Part shown: positions 1 to 7,873 of the stretch, one piece after another
Position numbering within the stretch: position 1 is the first letter of the stretch
Layout of the letters: each line of letters starts with the position of its first letter
DNA from: Halorubrum persicum
Lineage (GTDB): Archaea > Halobacteriota > Halobacteria > Halobacteriales > Haloferacaceae
Direction of reading: 5' to 3'
Assembly: GCF_002727125.1 (NCBI RefSeq)
Contig: NZ_NHOA01000134.1
Location: 1 to 53,075 of the forward strand
DNA length: 53,075 nt
Notes under the pieces: model-generated
The model's input: the letters and a program-made list of their open reading frames with translations, nothing else
What the model was told of the DNA's origin: nothing
The model's database searches: none
Program-made: the position numbers and the translations under genes

Positions 1-105
1 CCTCACGCCTCCCCAGCCTCGTCGACCGGCGCTTATAAGCGCCGGTCGACTCCCTCGCACGCGCTCCTCGTGGCCGCCGGGCGCGGCCACTCGGAGGCGC
101 GCGCC
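1..105 (-). repeat. Truncated copy of dispersed structured repeat (copy C)
   Basis: Read on the minus strand, this is the 5' part of the same element that lies complete at 40742-41013 and 46033-46353. The shared block GAGGCTGGGGAGGCGTGAGG runs off the window edge at position 1. Upstream of that block lie two strong hairpins whose bases differ from the other copies: a perfect 30-base palindrome at 21-50, centred on TTATAA, and a stem pairing 70-76 with 84-90, flanked by CTCC/GGAG. No coding capacity is evident. Confidence 0.7.
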
Positions 106-155
106 TAACCCTGATTAGGAAACTCGTGACTATCCAACTAGACCGATTAGAGAAA

Positions 156-168
156 GCACCGGCCGAGA
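156..168. other. 13-base duplicate of the tRNA-Gly 3' end
   Basis: GCACCGGCCGAGA here repeats exactly bases 223-235, the 3' acceptor and T-stem end of tRNA-Gly. Duplicated tRNA 3' ends are typical of attachment sites left by integrases. Only 67 bases separate the two copies and no integrase is seen, so this may be a remnant or chance. The flank at about 106-155 is visibly richer in A and T than the rest of the window. Confidence 0.35.
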
Positions 169-221
169 CTCCACGCGAGCGCAGCGAGCGGGGAGTCAGG
201 GCGGTGCACGACCAAAGGGAG

Positions 222-292
222 TGCACCGGCCGAGATTTGAACTCGGGTTGCAACCATGGCAAGGTTGCGTGATACCACTACACTACCGGTGC
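222..292 (-). tRNA. tRNA-Gly (GCC anticodon)
   Basis: On the minus strand a 71-base cloverleaf can be drawn. The acceptor stem is GCACCGG/CCGGTGC. The anticodon stem CAACC/GGTTG encloses loop TTGCCAT, giving anticodon GCC. The T arm contains GAGTTCAAATCTC, and the discriminator base is A. No CCA is encoded. A box A lies about 36 bases upstream. Confidence 0.95.
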
Positions 293-321
293 GTGCTTCG
301 CACTCGGTGGTTGGTTGGAGG

Positions 322-334
322 ATCACTTAAACCT
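322..334 (-). promoter_or_regulatory. Box A promoter of tRNA-Gly
   Basis: The minus strand reads GGTTTAAGTGATC here, a good haloarchaeal box A about 36 bases before the mature tRNA 5' end, which leaves room for a short leader. Confidence 0.5.
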
Positions 335-403
335 GTCACATCCGACTGACGGCGAGCAGATGACGTGACGGGGAGCGGGCGAGACGCCGGGTGCAGTTCG
401 GGG

Positions 404-1099
404 TCACTCCCCGCGCATCGCTGCGATATCGTCCGCGTGGGCGTGCACGAGGTCGGCGAACGCGGACGCCTCCGCGCGCTCCTGCGTCCCGTCGTCGCGG
501 CGGTCGCGCACCCGCCGTTTGATCGCGCGGAGGGCGTCCCGCTCGCCGCTCGCTATCGCGTCCGCCACCGATCGCGGGTCGTCGACCACGCGGGAGACGA
601 GCCCCGTGCGGAGCGCCTCGTCGGCGTCGAGCACCCGCCCCGACAGCGCGAAGTCGAGCGCGTCGCCCTCGCGCATCACCCGCGGGAGCCGAACCGTTCC
701 GCCCCACGCGCCGAACAGCCCGAACGCGACGCCGGGCTCCGCGAACGTCGCCGCCGGCGTCGCCACCCGGAGATCGGCCGCGAGCGCGATCTCGACGCCG
801 CCGCCGCGGGCCGCGCCGTCGATCCCGCAGACGACGACCGTCTCCGCGTCCGCGATCGCCCGAGCCGTGCGCTGGCCGGCGCGGGCGAACGACGCCGGGT
901 CGTCGAGGGCGGCGACCACGTCGAGGTCGGCGCCGGCGCAGAACGCCTCGCCGGCGCCGCGGAGGTACGTCACCGGCGCGTCGGCGTCGGCGACGGCGGT
1001 GCGGAGCGCGCTCAGGTCATCGGGTCGGAGGGCGTTCCGGCGCGCCGGTCGGTCGATAGTCACCACGCGGACCCCGTCGTCGTCTCGGGTGCGGATCAC
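404..1099 (-). CDS. Enoyl-CoA hydratase/isomerase (crotonase) family protein
   Basis: This 231-residue protein has the crotonase fold signature. An N-terminal TIDRPARRNAL strand is followed by the oxyanion-hole segment AFCAGADL near residue 53 and the second conserved block GAARGGGVEIALAADLRVA near 95. The family acts on acyl-CoA thioesters as hydratase, isomerase or related activities; the substrate cannot be read from the sequence. It is slightly shorter than the usual 250-260 residues, mainly at the C-terminus. The start is a GTG. No acyl-CoA pathway partner is adjacent, so the cellular pathway is unknown. Confidence 0.88.
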   Translation of the reverse strand: MIRTRDDDGVRVVTIDRPARRNALRPDDLSALRTAVADADAPVTYLRGAGEAFCAGADLDVVAALDDPASFARAGQRTARAIADAETVVVCGIDGAARGGGVEIALAADLRVATPAATFAEPGVAFGLFGAWGGTVRLPRVMREGDALDFALSGRVLDADEALRTGLVSRVVDDPRSVADAIASGERDALRAIKRRVRDRRDDGTQERAEASAFADLVHAHADDIAAMRGE

Positions 1100-1158
1100 A
1101 CCGTGGTATCCCGTTCGTTTCCAAAGGTCTTTGCCCCTCGATCGACTACCGTTACGTA

Positions 1159-1824
1159 ATGGACGATGCCGCGCGAGCGCGTGACGCCGCGTGTGAGGCG
1201 CTCGCCGACGTCGAGCCCGATCAGCTGCGTGAGGCCCTCGAAGACCGGATCGCGAACGCCGCCGTAACGCCCGGAGTGCTGGCGCTGGTCACCGCCCGCG
1301 CGGTCGACCCCGAGGTCGACCCCGACGCGGTGGTCGACCGGGCGGCCGGCGTACAGCTCATCTACGAGGGGCTCCGGCTCACCCGGTCGGTGGCCCACGA
1401 GGAGCCGTGGGCGACCGCGGCCACGCGGGAGACGGACATCGACGCCGACATGGACGTGCTCACCGCCGACGTGCTCGTCTCGCGCGGGTTCGCCCTGCTC
1501 GCGTGCACCGACGCCGCCGCGGCCGCGGTCGAGGTCGTGCGCGCGTTCGGCCGCGACCAGACGCTCCGGGACCGCGAGGGGACCGATCCCGCCGCGGCGA
1601 CCGCGCTCGACCGGAACTTGGAGATCGACGCGCTCGAACTCGCCGTCGTCGCCGGCACCACCGCCGTCGGCGGCGACCCGCCCGAGGAGCTGTTGACGTA
1701 CGCCCGCGATCTGGCGGCGGACTACGACGGCGAGTTCCCGCCGCCGGGCCGCGCGCTCCCCGAGACGACGGCCGACCGCATCGCCGACATCTCCGACCGC
1801 GCCGTGAGCGCGACGGACCGGTGA
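1159..1824 (+). CDS. Haloarchaeal conserved helical protein (DUF7114-like)
   Basis: A 221-residue acidic, alanine-rich, probably all-helical protein. It resembles a haloarchaea-specific family I recall as DUF7114. The blocks VQLIYEGLRLTR (near 56) and DADMDVLTADVLVSRGFALL (near 94) faintly recall polyprenyl synthase helices, but I see no DDxxD diphosphate-binding motif, so prenyl transfer is not supported. It is divergent from the crotonase gene across 59 bases. It ends 94 bases before tRNA-Thr and is probably cytosolic; no signal peptide or membrane helix is visible. Confidence 0.8.
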   Translation: MDDAARARDAACEALADVEPDQLREALEDRIANAAVTPGVLALVTARAVDPEVDPDAVVDRAAGVQLIYEGLRLTRSVAHEEPWATAATRETDIDADMDVLTADVLVSRGFALLACTDAAAAAVEVVRAFGRDQTLRDREGTDPAAATALDRNLEIDALELAVVAGTTAVGGDPPEELLTYARDLAADYDGEFPPPGRALPETTADRIADISDRAVSATDR

Positions 1825-1918
1825 GGTCGCCCGACGGCGACGGACCGGTGTGTGTCTTCGTGACGGAACGGCCCCGAATCGAAACCCCTAAAGTCGACTC
1901 CCGTCAACGACTGATTGC

Positions 1919-1990
1919 GCCTGGGTAGCTTAGCGGTAAAGCGCGTCCTTGGTAAGGACGAGACCCCGAGTTCAAATCTCGGCCTAGGCT
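1919..1990 (+). tRNA. tRNA-Thr (GGT anticodon)
   Basis: A 72-base cloverleaf. The acceptor stem is GCCTGGG/CCTAGGC with one G-U pair. Anticodon stem CGTCC/GGACG encloses loop TTGGTAA, giving GGT. The T arm has GAGTTCAAATCTC and the discriminator is T. No CCA is encoded. A CCTAAA box about 30 bases upstream (near 1887) is a plausible promoter. Confidence 0.95.
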
Positions 1991-2085
1991 CTTCTCGCAG
2001 TCCCTCGATCGGATAGCCCCGCTGCCGACGACCCGTCCGATCGTCGTCCGCAAACCCGATACCCGTCGCCGCCGACGGGTCCCGT

Positions 2086-2769
2086 ATGACCGCGACCTTC
2101 GCCGACCTCTTCGACCGAGCCGCCGGGGCTGACGTGAGCGCCGAGACGGTGAGCACGGCGCTCGCCGAGCGACGGGCCAACGCCGGGGATCGCGACACCG
2201 CCGGAAGTGACGACCTTCCGCCCGTCGACCGCGATCCGAGCTCCGCCCGCGTCGTCGCCGACGCCGACGTGCTCGCGGCCGACCTCCTCGTCGGCGGGCC
2301 GGCCCGCGAGGCGCTCGATGCGCTGCGCTCGCACGCGTGGACGACGCTCGTCGCCAGCGACCCGCTCCTCGACGACGCCGAGGCGGTGATCGGCGCGCTG
2401 GCGGGCGACGGGCTGGCGGACGCCTGGCGAGACGCGATCGAGGCGTGGCGCGAGCCGGTGACGCAACCCCCCGGCGACCACCCGGCGCTGGCGTCGGCGT
2501 ACCGCGGCGGCGCGATGCAGGTCGTGAGCCTCGATCCGTCGCTGACGGGAGCGCGGGCCGCCGCCGGGCTTCGGGACCGAATGGCGGTGAGCGTTCGCGA
2601 GCCGCGGGCGTTCGCGACCGTCTTCTCGCCGGCGCGGCTGTACCCGGAGGCCGTCGGCGGCGAGTATCCGGGCCCCGACCGCGACCCGCGAACGATGGAG
2701 CCGGTCCGGACAAACGCGGACGAGCGCCACGACACCGACGAACGGTCCGACGCGGACCAGCACGGATAA
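2086..2769 (+). CDS. Haloarchaeal conserved protein, possibly PIN-like
   Basis: A 227-residue protein without an assigned function. The segment VVADADVLAADLLVGG near residue 57, followed by an acidic LLDDAEAVI stretch near 98, looks like the first acidic strand of a PIN-type nuclease fold, which uses Asp residues to bind metal. I cannot place all four acidic ligands, so this is only a resemblance. The last 35 residues are acidic and probably disordered. It lies between tRNA-Thr and mutY, and mutY begins 25 bases after its stop, so co-transcription with mutY is likely. Confidence 0.75.
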   Translation: MTATFADLFDRAAGADVSAETVSTALAERRANAGDRDTAGSDDLPPVDRDPSSARVVADADVLAADLLVGGPAREALDALRSHAWTTLVASDPLLDDAEAVIGALAGDGLADAWRDAIEAWREPVTQPPGDHPALASAYRGGAMQVVSLDPSLTGARAAAGLRDRMAVSVREPRAFATVFSPARLYPEAVGGEYPGPDRDPRTMEPVRTNADERHDTDERSDADQHG

Positions 2770-2794
2770 ACCGCCGCCGACCCGACCGACGGTA

Positions 2795-3751
2795 ATGACC
2801 GACTCGGACGCGACCGCCGCGACCGTCGCCGTCGACGACGGCGACGCCCCCGCGCTGCCGACCGACCTCGGCGCGGTCCGCGAGGCGCTCATCGACTGGT
2901 ACGAGGCGGACCACCGCGAGTTCCCGTGGCGGCGCACCGAGGACCCCTACGAGATCCTCGTCAGCGAGGTGATGAGCCAGCAGACGCAGCTCGATCGGGT
3001 CGTTCCCGCGTGGGAGGATTTCATCGAGGAGTGGCCGACGACCGCGGCCCTGGCCGCCGCCGACCGCGGCGACGTGGTCGCGTTCTGGTCGGACCACTCG
3101 CTCGGCTACAACAACCGCGCGAAGTATCTCCACGAGGCCGCCGGGCAGATCGAGGGCGAGTACGACGGGACGTTCCCGGAGACCCCGGAAGCGCTCCAGG
3201 AGCTGATGGGCGTCGGTCCGTACACCGCGAACGCGGTGGCGTCGTTCGCGTTCAACAACGGGGACGCCGTCGTCGACACCAACGTGAAGCGGGTGCTCCA
3301 CCGCGCCTTCGCGGTGCCGGACGACGACGACGCGTTCGCGCGGGTGGCCTCGCACGTGCTGCCCGACGGCGGCTCCCGCGTCTGGAACAACGCGATCATG
3401 GAGCTCGGCGGCGTCGCCTGCGGGACGACGCCGCGCTGCGACGAGGCCGGGTGCCCGTGGCGCGGGTGGTGTCACGCCTACGAGACCGGCGACTTCACCG
3501 CGCCCGACGTGCCCGAACAGCCGAGCTTCGAAGGAAGCCGCCGGCAGTTCCGCGGGCGCGTGATTCGGGTCCTCGGCGAATACGACGAGCTGGCGCTCGA
3601 CGAGCTCGGCCCCCGTGTCCGCGTCGACTATTCGCCCGGCGGCGAGTACGGTCGAGAGTGGCTCCGCGGGCTGATCGCGGACCTCGCGGACGACGGGCTC
3701 GTAGCAGTGGAAGAGGAAGGCGGTGGAATCGCGGTTCGACTCCGGTCGTAA
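2795..3751 (+). CDS. mutY: A/G-specific adenine DNA glycosylase MutY
   Basis: It removes adenine mispaired with 8-oxoguanine in base excision repair. The 318-residue protein shows the HhH-GPD core: FPWRRTEDPYEILVSEVMSQ with catalytic Glu58, helix-hairpin-helix GVGPYTA at 139-145, and catalytic Asp161 in VVDTNVKR. Four cysteines (209, 215, 220, 226) should hold the [4Fe-4S] cluster; their spacing is x5-x4-x5 instead of the textbook x6-x2-x5. The C-terminal 85 residues look like a short winged helix rather than the MutT-like domain of bacterial MutY. The gene follows the PIN-like gene by 25 bases. Confidence 0.93.
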   Translation: MTDSDATAATVAVDDGDAPALPTDLGAVREALIDWYEADHREFPWRRTEDPYEILVSEVMSQQTQLDRVVPAWEDFIEEWPTTAALAAADRGDVVAFWSDHSLGYNNRAKYLHEAAGQIEGEYDGTFPETPEALQELMGVGPYTANAVASFAFNNGDAVVDTNVKRVLHRAFAVPDDDDAFARVASHVLPDGGSRVWNNAIMELGGVACGTTPRCDEAGCPWRGWCHAYETGDFTAPDVPEQPSFEGSRRQFRGRVIRVLGEYDELALDELGPRVRVDYSPGGEYGREWLRGLIADLADDGLVAVEEEGGGIAVRLRS

Positions 3752-3799
3752 GGGTCAGACAGGGTTTCGCCCCGCCACCGTTTGCATACATGACAAATT

Positions 3800-3808
3800 C
3801 TTTAATAT
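3800..3808 (+). promoter_or_regulatory. Box A promoter of the LamG/PKD surface protein
   Basis: CTTTAATAT is centred about 25 bases before the ATG at 3829. It therefore predicts leaderless transcription from that ATG and argues against the in-frame ATG at 3790, which lies upstream of the box. Confidence 0.6.
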
Positions 3809-3828
3809 TGGATTTCGTGTCGGTAGTC

Positions 3829-5520
3829 ATGGCTGGTGAAAACGTGCGAACTTCGCACAGTAGTGACGAGCGGGGCGTGTCGGCGAGTCTCCCCTCCAGT
3901 GACAGCGGGGAGACGCGCGGTTCGCGGGTCGGGCGGCGGACCGTGTTGGGGGCGATCGCCGCAGGCTCGGTGCTCGGTGCGGTCGGAATGCCGTCCGTCG
4001 CCGCCGACGGGCATCTCGTCAGGGCGGACGACCTCGTCGCTCGCTGGCCGTTCGCGGAGGGGTTCGGAGACACCGTCGGGAACGCCGACGGCGCCGCAGA
4101 GTACGGCAACCCCTCAGTCGGAACGTTCGGCGGGCGGTCGGGGGTTCAGTTCGATGGCGACGACGGGATGCAAGTCGGCTCCGGGTCGGATAATCCACAG
4201 CTGAGTATCGCTCGGCGTGACAACGGTCCGGCGACCGTCGTCGGCTGGGTCTACTTCGATCGGAGCGAGGGCGGGAAACCGAACGGCGAGGAGGCGAACC
4301 ACCACCTCTTGCGAAACGACGCGGAGTACGTGTTTGCGGGACGACCCGACACGGGCGATGCGGAGACCGTCCGGCTGTCCTTCCGCACAGGCGATCTCGG
4401 AGGAGGCGTCGTGTACTCGACCGAGGATCACGTCGACGCCGAGCTGGACGTCTCCGTGGGCGAGTGGCACCACGTCGCCGTCGTGTTCGACCCGGCGAAC
4501 GCCATCCGGATCCACGTCGACGGGGAGGTCCGCTTTTCGGACGACGAGATGGACGGTTACAGCCCACGGAACACGAACTACTGGTCTCACCAGACGATCG
4601 GAAGCTGGTACGGAACCGGAAATCCCGACTGGTACGGCCTCCTCGTGGGCAAGCTGTCCGACCTCCGTATCTACCGCGCCGAGCTCTCGGCGGGCGAGAT
4701 CGATCAGATACGGACCGAATCAGAGGGCGGCGATCCCGCGTACGACGTGTCGATCGCGTCGACCACGTCGCCCGTCGAGGCCGGCGAGCGACTCGAGGTC
4801 TCCGTCGAAGTCACGAACGCCGGCGGCGCGACCGGGACCACCGACGTGACGTTGGAATCGACCGGCGGGTCGGTGGTCGACTCGGCGACCTTCTCTCTCG
4901 ATCCGGAAGAGACGGCGACGGCGACGCTGACGTGGGAAACCGCAGAATCTGACGTCACCGACGGAGAGATCGTCGTCCGGTCCGGCAGCGACCAAGCCAG
5001 TGCGTCCGTCCGGGTCGAAGAAGTGAGCGACGGAAACGACGACGAGGCGGACGACGGCGGCTCTGACGATAGCACCGACGACAACGGAAGCGGTGACAAC
5101 GCGGCGGGAGGCGAAGAGCCGACCGCGGCGTTTGAACACGCACCGACGTCGCCGTCGGTGGGACAGCAGGTCGCTTTCGACGCGACCGAGTCGTCAAGTC
5201 CGGACGGAGAGATCGTCGAGTACCGGTGGGACTTCGGCGACGGGGGGACGGGAGAGGGTCAGACGGCGACCCACACCTACACGGAGAGCGGCGGGTTCAA
5301 CGTGACGCTGACCGTGACCGACGACGCCGATCGCGCTTCTCAGAGCGCCGACCCGCTCGAAGTGACGGGCGCGGAGGACGATTCGGACGACGGAACGTCG
5401 TCCGTCGAGATACCCGGATTCGGCGTCGGAACTGCTGTTTCGTCGCTCGTCGGGGCGGGATACCTCATGCGATCGCGCCTCGGGCCTGGCGACGGCGGCG
5501 ACAACGCCGAGGGCGACTAG
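3829..5520 (+). CDS. Tat-exported LamG-, CARDB- and PKD-domain surface protein with PGF-CTERM-like tail
   Basis: A 563-residue exported protein. A long N-terminal region carries the twin-arginine stretch RVGRRTVLGAIAAGS (residues 33-47) and a hydrophobic core ending near AAD. Next come a LamG/concanavalin-like domain (about 70-290, with VGEWHHVAVVFDPAN), a CARDB-like Ig domain (about 300-395), an acidic linker, and a PKD domain (about 430-515, with YRWDFGDG). The C-terminus has IPGFGVGT followed by a hydrophobic stretch and Arg, like archaeosortase PGF-CTERM tails. It is probably a lipid-anchored cell-surface adhesin or glycan-binding protein. Start 3829 is chosen from the box A at 3800-3808; the open frame itself extends much further upstream through mutY. 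Confidence 0.85.
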   Translation: MAGENVRTSHSSDERGVSASLPSSDSGETRGSRVGRRTVLGAIAAGSVLGAVGMPSVAADGHLVRADDLVARWPFAEGFGDTVGNADGAAEYGNPSVGTFGGRSGVQFDGDDGMQVGSGSDNPQLSIARRDNGPATVVGWVYFDRSEGGKPNGEEANHHLLRNDAEYVFAGRPDTGDAETVRLSFRTGDLGGGVVYSTEDHVDAELDVSVGEWHHVAVVFDPANAIRIHVDGEVRFSDDEMDGYSPRNTNYWSHQTIGSWYGTGNPDWYGLLVGKLSDLRIYRAELSAGEIDQIRTESEGGDPAYDVSIASTTSPVEAGERLEVSVEVTNAGGATGTTDVTLESTGGSVVDSATFSLDPEETATATLTWETAESDVTDGEIVVRSGSDQASASVRVEEVSDGNDDEADDGGSDDSTDDNGSGDNAAGGEEPTAAFEHAPTSPSVGQQVAFDATESSSPDGEIVEYRWDFGDGGTGEGQTATHTYTESGGFNVTLTVTDDADRASQSADPLEVTGAEDDSDDGTSSVEIPGFGVGTAVSSLVGAGYLMRSRLGPGDGGDNAEGD

Positions 5521-5587
5521 CCCTTCGGCCCGAGACACCGCCGGGGGAACCGTTACCCGTTTATCACGGGAGCCGGAACAGAACGCT

Positions 5588-5986
5588 ATGAACGAGACCG
5601 TCGACGCCGACCTCTACACGCGGACGAAGGCCCTGCTGGAGCCGGGCGACATCGAACTCGCGGGCTGTATCGTCCACACGACGCTCGGCGGGCAGGAGGA
5701 CCTCGAGATGCACGAGCTCACGGTCGCCATCAACGAGGTCATCGCCGACCACGCCGGCAAGGGCGAGGCGTACATCGAGGCCGGCAACGACGACACGAAC
5801 TTCTCGTCGAACCAGTTCCAGGGGCGCACCCTCGACGACGAGGCGTTCGTCTGGGAGTGCCAGCAGCTCCTCCGCGACGGCACCTTCGACCTCGTCTTCT
5901 ACTACGAGGCGACCGTCGATCAGGAGACGCTCGCGGGCGACCTCGCCGACCTCGACGGCGTCGATCGCGTGACCCAGGTCCCCTGA
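5588..5986 (+). CDS. Small haloarchaeal conserved protein (DUF5778-like)
   Basis: A 132-residue acidic cytosolic protein that I associate with the haloarchaeal family DUF5778. Conserved-looking blocks are ALLEPGDIELAGCIVHT, SNQFQGRTLDDEAFVWECQQ and LVFYYEA. No catalytic motif is recognised. TTTATC at 5560-5565 is 25 bases before the ATG and supports this start as leaderless. The downstream hydrolase begins 29 bases after its stop, suggesting one transcript. Confidence 0.82.
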   Translation: MNETVDADLYTRTKALLEPGDIELAGCIVHTTLGGQEDLEMHELTVAINEVIADHAGKGEAYIEAGNDDTNFSSNQFQGRTLDDEAFVWECQQLLRDGTFDLVFYYEATVDQETLAGDLADLDGVDRVTQVP

Positions 5987-6014
5987 ACGGCGGCGGTTTT
6001 CCCTTCGAACTCCC

Positions 6015-6662
6015 GTGAGCGACACCGTTCTCGTCCCGGGCGGCCGGGACGTGCGCGCCACCCTCGACACCGCCGCGAGCGACGGCGGTGGCGACGCCGC
6101 CGCCGAGAACTCGCGCGCCGACGCGGTCGTCGTCGCCTGCCCGCCGCACCCCCAGCAGCGCGGCCACCGCGGCGACGAGCGGCTGACCGCCGTCAGCGAC
6201 GCGCTCACCGATCAGGGGATCGACTGCCTCCGGTTCGACTACGGCGACTGGGACGAGGGGTACGGCGAGAGCACCGACGCCGACAACGCGGTCGGCTGGG
6301 CGACCGAGCGCTACGACCGGGTGGCGCTGTTCGGATTCTCGTTCGGCGGCACGGTGGCGCTCGTCGCGGCGGCCTCCCGTCCCGAACTCGCCGGCGTCTG
6401 CGCGCTCGCGCCGACCGCCCGCCTGAACCCCGATGTCGACGCGGTCGCGGCCCTCGACGATCTCGTCGCGCTCGACGTGGAAGCGCGAGTCCTCTACGCG
6501 ACGCGCGACTCGACGGCCGACTGGGAGCCCGTGGTGGAGCGGGCCGAGGAGCTGGGGATCGAGACGGTCGCGTTCGCGTCCGACCACTTCTTCGTCGGGC
6601 GCGCCGGCGACGTGGGCGACGCGGCGGCGACGTTTCTCGGGTCGCGGCTGCGGGACGACTGA
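6015..6662 (+). CDS. Alpha/beta hydrolase of the small dienelactone-hydrolase-like type
   Basis: A 215-residue serine hydrolase. The nucleophile elbow is GFSFGG near residue 111. The strand VVVACPPHPQQRGHRGDERL and the sequence LRFDYGDWDEGYGES match the short hydrolase family often annotated as dienelactone hydrolase. Asp in YATRDSTADW and His in ASDHFF complete a plausible triad. The substrate is unknown. The start is a GTG 29 bases after the preceding gene. Confidence 0.85.
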   Translation: MSDTVLVPGGRDVRATLDTAASDGGGDAAAENSRADAVVVACPPHPQQRGHRGDERLTAVSDALTDQGIDCLRFDYGDWDEGYGESTDADNAVGWATERYDRVALFGFSFGGTVALVAAASRPELAGVCALAPTARLNPDVDAVAALDDLVALDVEARVLYATRDSTADWEPVVERAEELGIETVAFASDHFFVGRAGDVGDAAATFLGSRLRDD

Positions 6663-6668
6663 CGGGGG

Positions 6669-6803
6669 TCAGTTGTACCCGCGCCAGCGGTGCCCGCGCT
6701 CCTCGTCGATCTGCTTCTCAACCCGTTCAGCGACGCCGACACAGAGGCAGCAGCCGAGCGGCTCATATCGGTCGCCTTCGCAGGGGATCAGCGTATCTGA
6801 ACG
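6669..6803 (-). other. Start-less zinc-finger-like peptide, possible gene remnant
   Basis: On the minus strand an open frame with no ATG, GTG or TTG encodes 44 residues that look like real protein. CEGDRYEPLGCCLCVGVAER contains a C..CC.C cluster, and the frame ends GHRWRGYN, exactly like the end of transcription factor S at 7544. It overlaps the 3' end of the pilin-like gene by 16 bases. It may be a broken small zinc-finger gene or the 3' fragment of a TFS-like duplicate. Confidence 0.3.
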
Positions 6804-7426
6804 CTCCCGCCCCCGTCGTTCACCTCGCCGTTGACGGTGACGCTGACGCCGTACTCACCCGCGCTCGGGTTCGTCACCGATTCGTATCTGACGGCGAGGG
6901 CGTCGCCCGCCTCCAGGCTGTAGCTCCCCGAAAACTCGATTCGGAGGGTGTTCCCCCCGTCGGAGACGATGACGCCGTCGCCGGGGGGACAGCACTCCAC
7001 GTCGCCGGTCGCGTCCGTCTCGACGGTCCCGTCCCGGTCGCCGTCGATACCCACGAGCGTGACGGCTGCTCGCTCGTCGACGCCACTCACGTCGACCGAT
7101 CCGCTCTCGTACTCGACCGTGACGGAGTTGAGCGAGTTGCCCGCGGTGTCGGAGTCGGCGGCGACGGTGTAGTTCACGACGTGTGTCGTCGTCGCGCCCG
7201 CGCCGTCGTCGACGGCCCGGACGAGCTCGCCCGCGTGTGACTCGTCGCCCGCCGTCGCGTCCGCGTCCCCGTCGACCGGTCCGTCGGTGAGGTCGTGCAC
7301 GTCCTCGCGCTCGCTGCCGAAGTCGGCCAGATGGATCGCGCCCGCGGCGAACATCGTCGCCAGGAGGAGGGTGATGACGACCACGAGGGCGACGCCGATG
7401 ACGGGAGAGATCGCCCGTTCGTCCAT
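6788..7426 (-). CDS. Type IV pilin-like protein (archaeal pilin N-terminal domain)
   Basis: A 212-residue protein beginning DERAISPVIGVALVVVIT. This is the haloarchaeal type IV pilin N-terminal signature: a short charged leader, a predicted prepilin peptidase site before AISPVIG, and a hydrophobic assembly helix at about 8-30. The rest is a beta-rich, Asp/Thr-rich exported domain with a CC pair near residue 140. Proteins of this type form adhesion or surface pili, or act as minor pilins. It is a single gene without pilB/pilC neighbours. A TTCTTACC box about 25 bases upstream of the ATG fits a leaderless start. Confidence 0.88.
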   Translation of the reverse strand: MDERAISPVIGVALVVVITLLLATMFAAGAIHLADFGSEREDVHDLTDGPVDGDADATAGDESHAGELVRAVDDGAGATTTHVVNYTVAADSDTAGNSLNSVTVEYESGSVDVSGVDERAAVTLVGIDGDRDGTVETDATGDVECCPPGDGVIVSDGGNTLRIEFSGSYSLEAGDALAVRYESVTNPSAGEYGVSVTVNGEVNDGGGSVQIR

Positions 7427-7543
7427 GCCGACACTTCGCCTCCGAGGGTAAGAACTGCCGACCTAACCGCCCGCGACGCCCGCGGTTTTCTCACAATAGG
7501 GCCAGAGCCCCAATCTGCCCAAATCGGCAGCGTCAGGTTGGGA

Positions 7544-7873
7544 TTAGTTATACCCTCTCCACCGGTGCCCGCACTCCTTGCATTTAAAGAAGCGCGTCGG
7601 GGGCTCGTCGGCGGCGCCGGTCTGTTTGATCGTGTACCACGCCTCGCCGTGGCCGCACTCGTCGCAGACGATGTCGTTGGCGGTCGGCTTCCCCTCGAAG
7701 TTCGCGCCCTCCTCCGTCTCGATCACCTCGTCGCCGGTCTGTTCGGTCGTCGACTCGAACTCGGCGGCGAGCGCCTCGTCGCGCTCGGTGGTGGCGCCGC
7801 AGTCGTCGTTCTGACACACCATCTCTCCGTCGCGAGAGACCATCATCGAGCCGCAGTCGTCACAGAACTGCAT
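7544..7873 (-). CDS. tfs: Transcription factor S (archaeal TFIIS/RPB9-like)
   Basis: A 109-residue transcript cleavage factor for RNA polymerase. The N-terminal zinc ribbon uses Cys4, 7, 20 and 25. The C-terminal TFIIS ribbon uses Cys70, 73, 98 and 101. The acidic catalytic pair Asp89-Glu90 in GAADEPPTRFF inserts into the polymerase active site to stimulate cleavage of backtracked RNA. Length and domain order are normal for archaeal TFS. CTAAACGG about 28 bases upstream of the ATG supports the start. Confidence 0.95.
   Translation of the reverse strand: MQFCDDCGSMMVSRDGEMVCQNDDCGATTERDEALAAEFESTTEQTGDEVIETEEGANFEGKPTANDIVCDECGHGEAWYTIKQTGAADEPPTRFFKCKECGHRWRGYN

Noticed and set aside
1159..1824. 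Prenyl synthase function for the DUF7114-like protein
   Set aside because: No DDxxD motif is present despite a faint helix resemblance.
2926..3828. Long plus-strand open frame joined in phase to the LamG/PKD protein
   Set aside because: It lies over mutY in another frame, is Arg-rich nonsense, and the box A at 3800 shows where the surface-protein gene begins.
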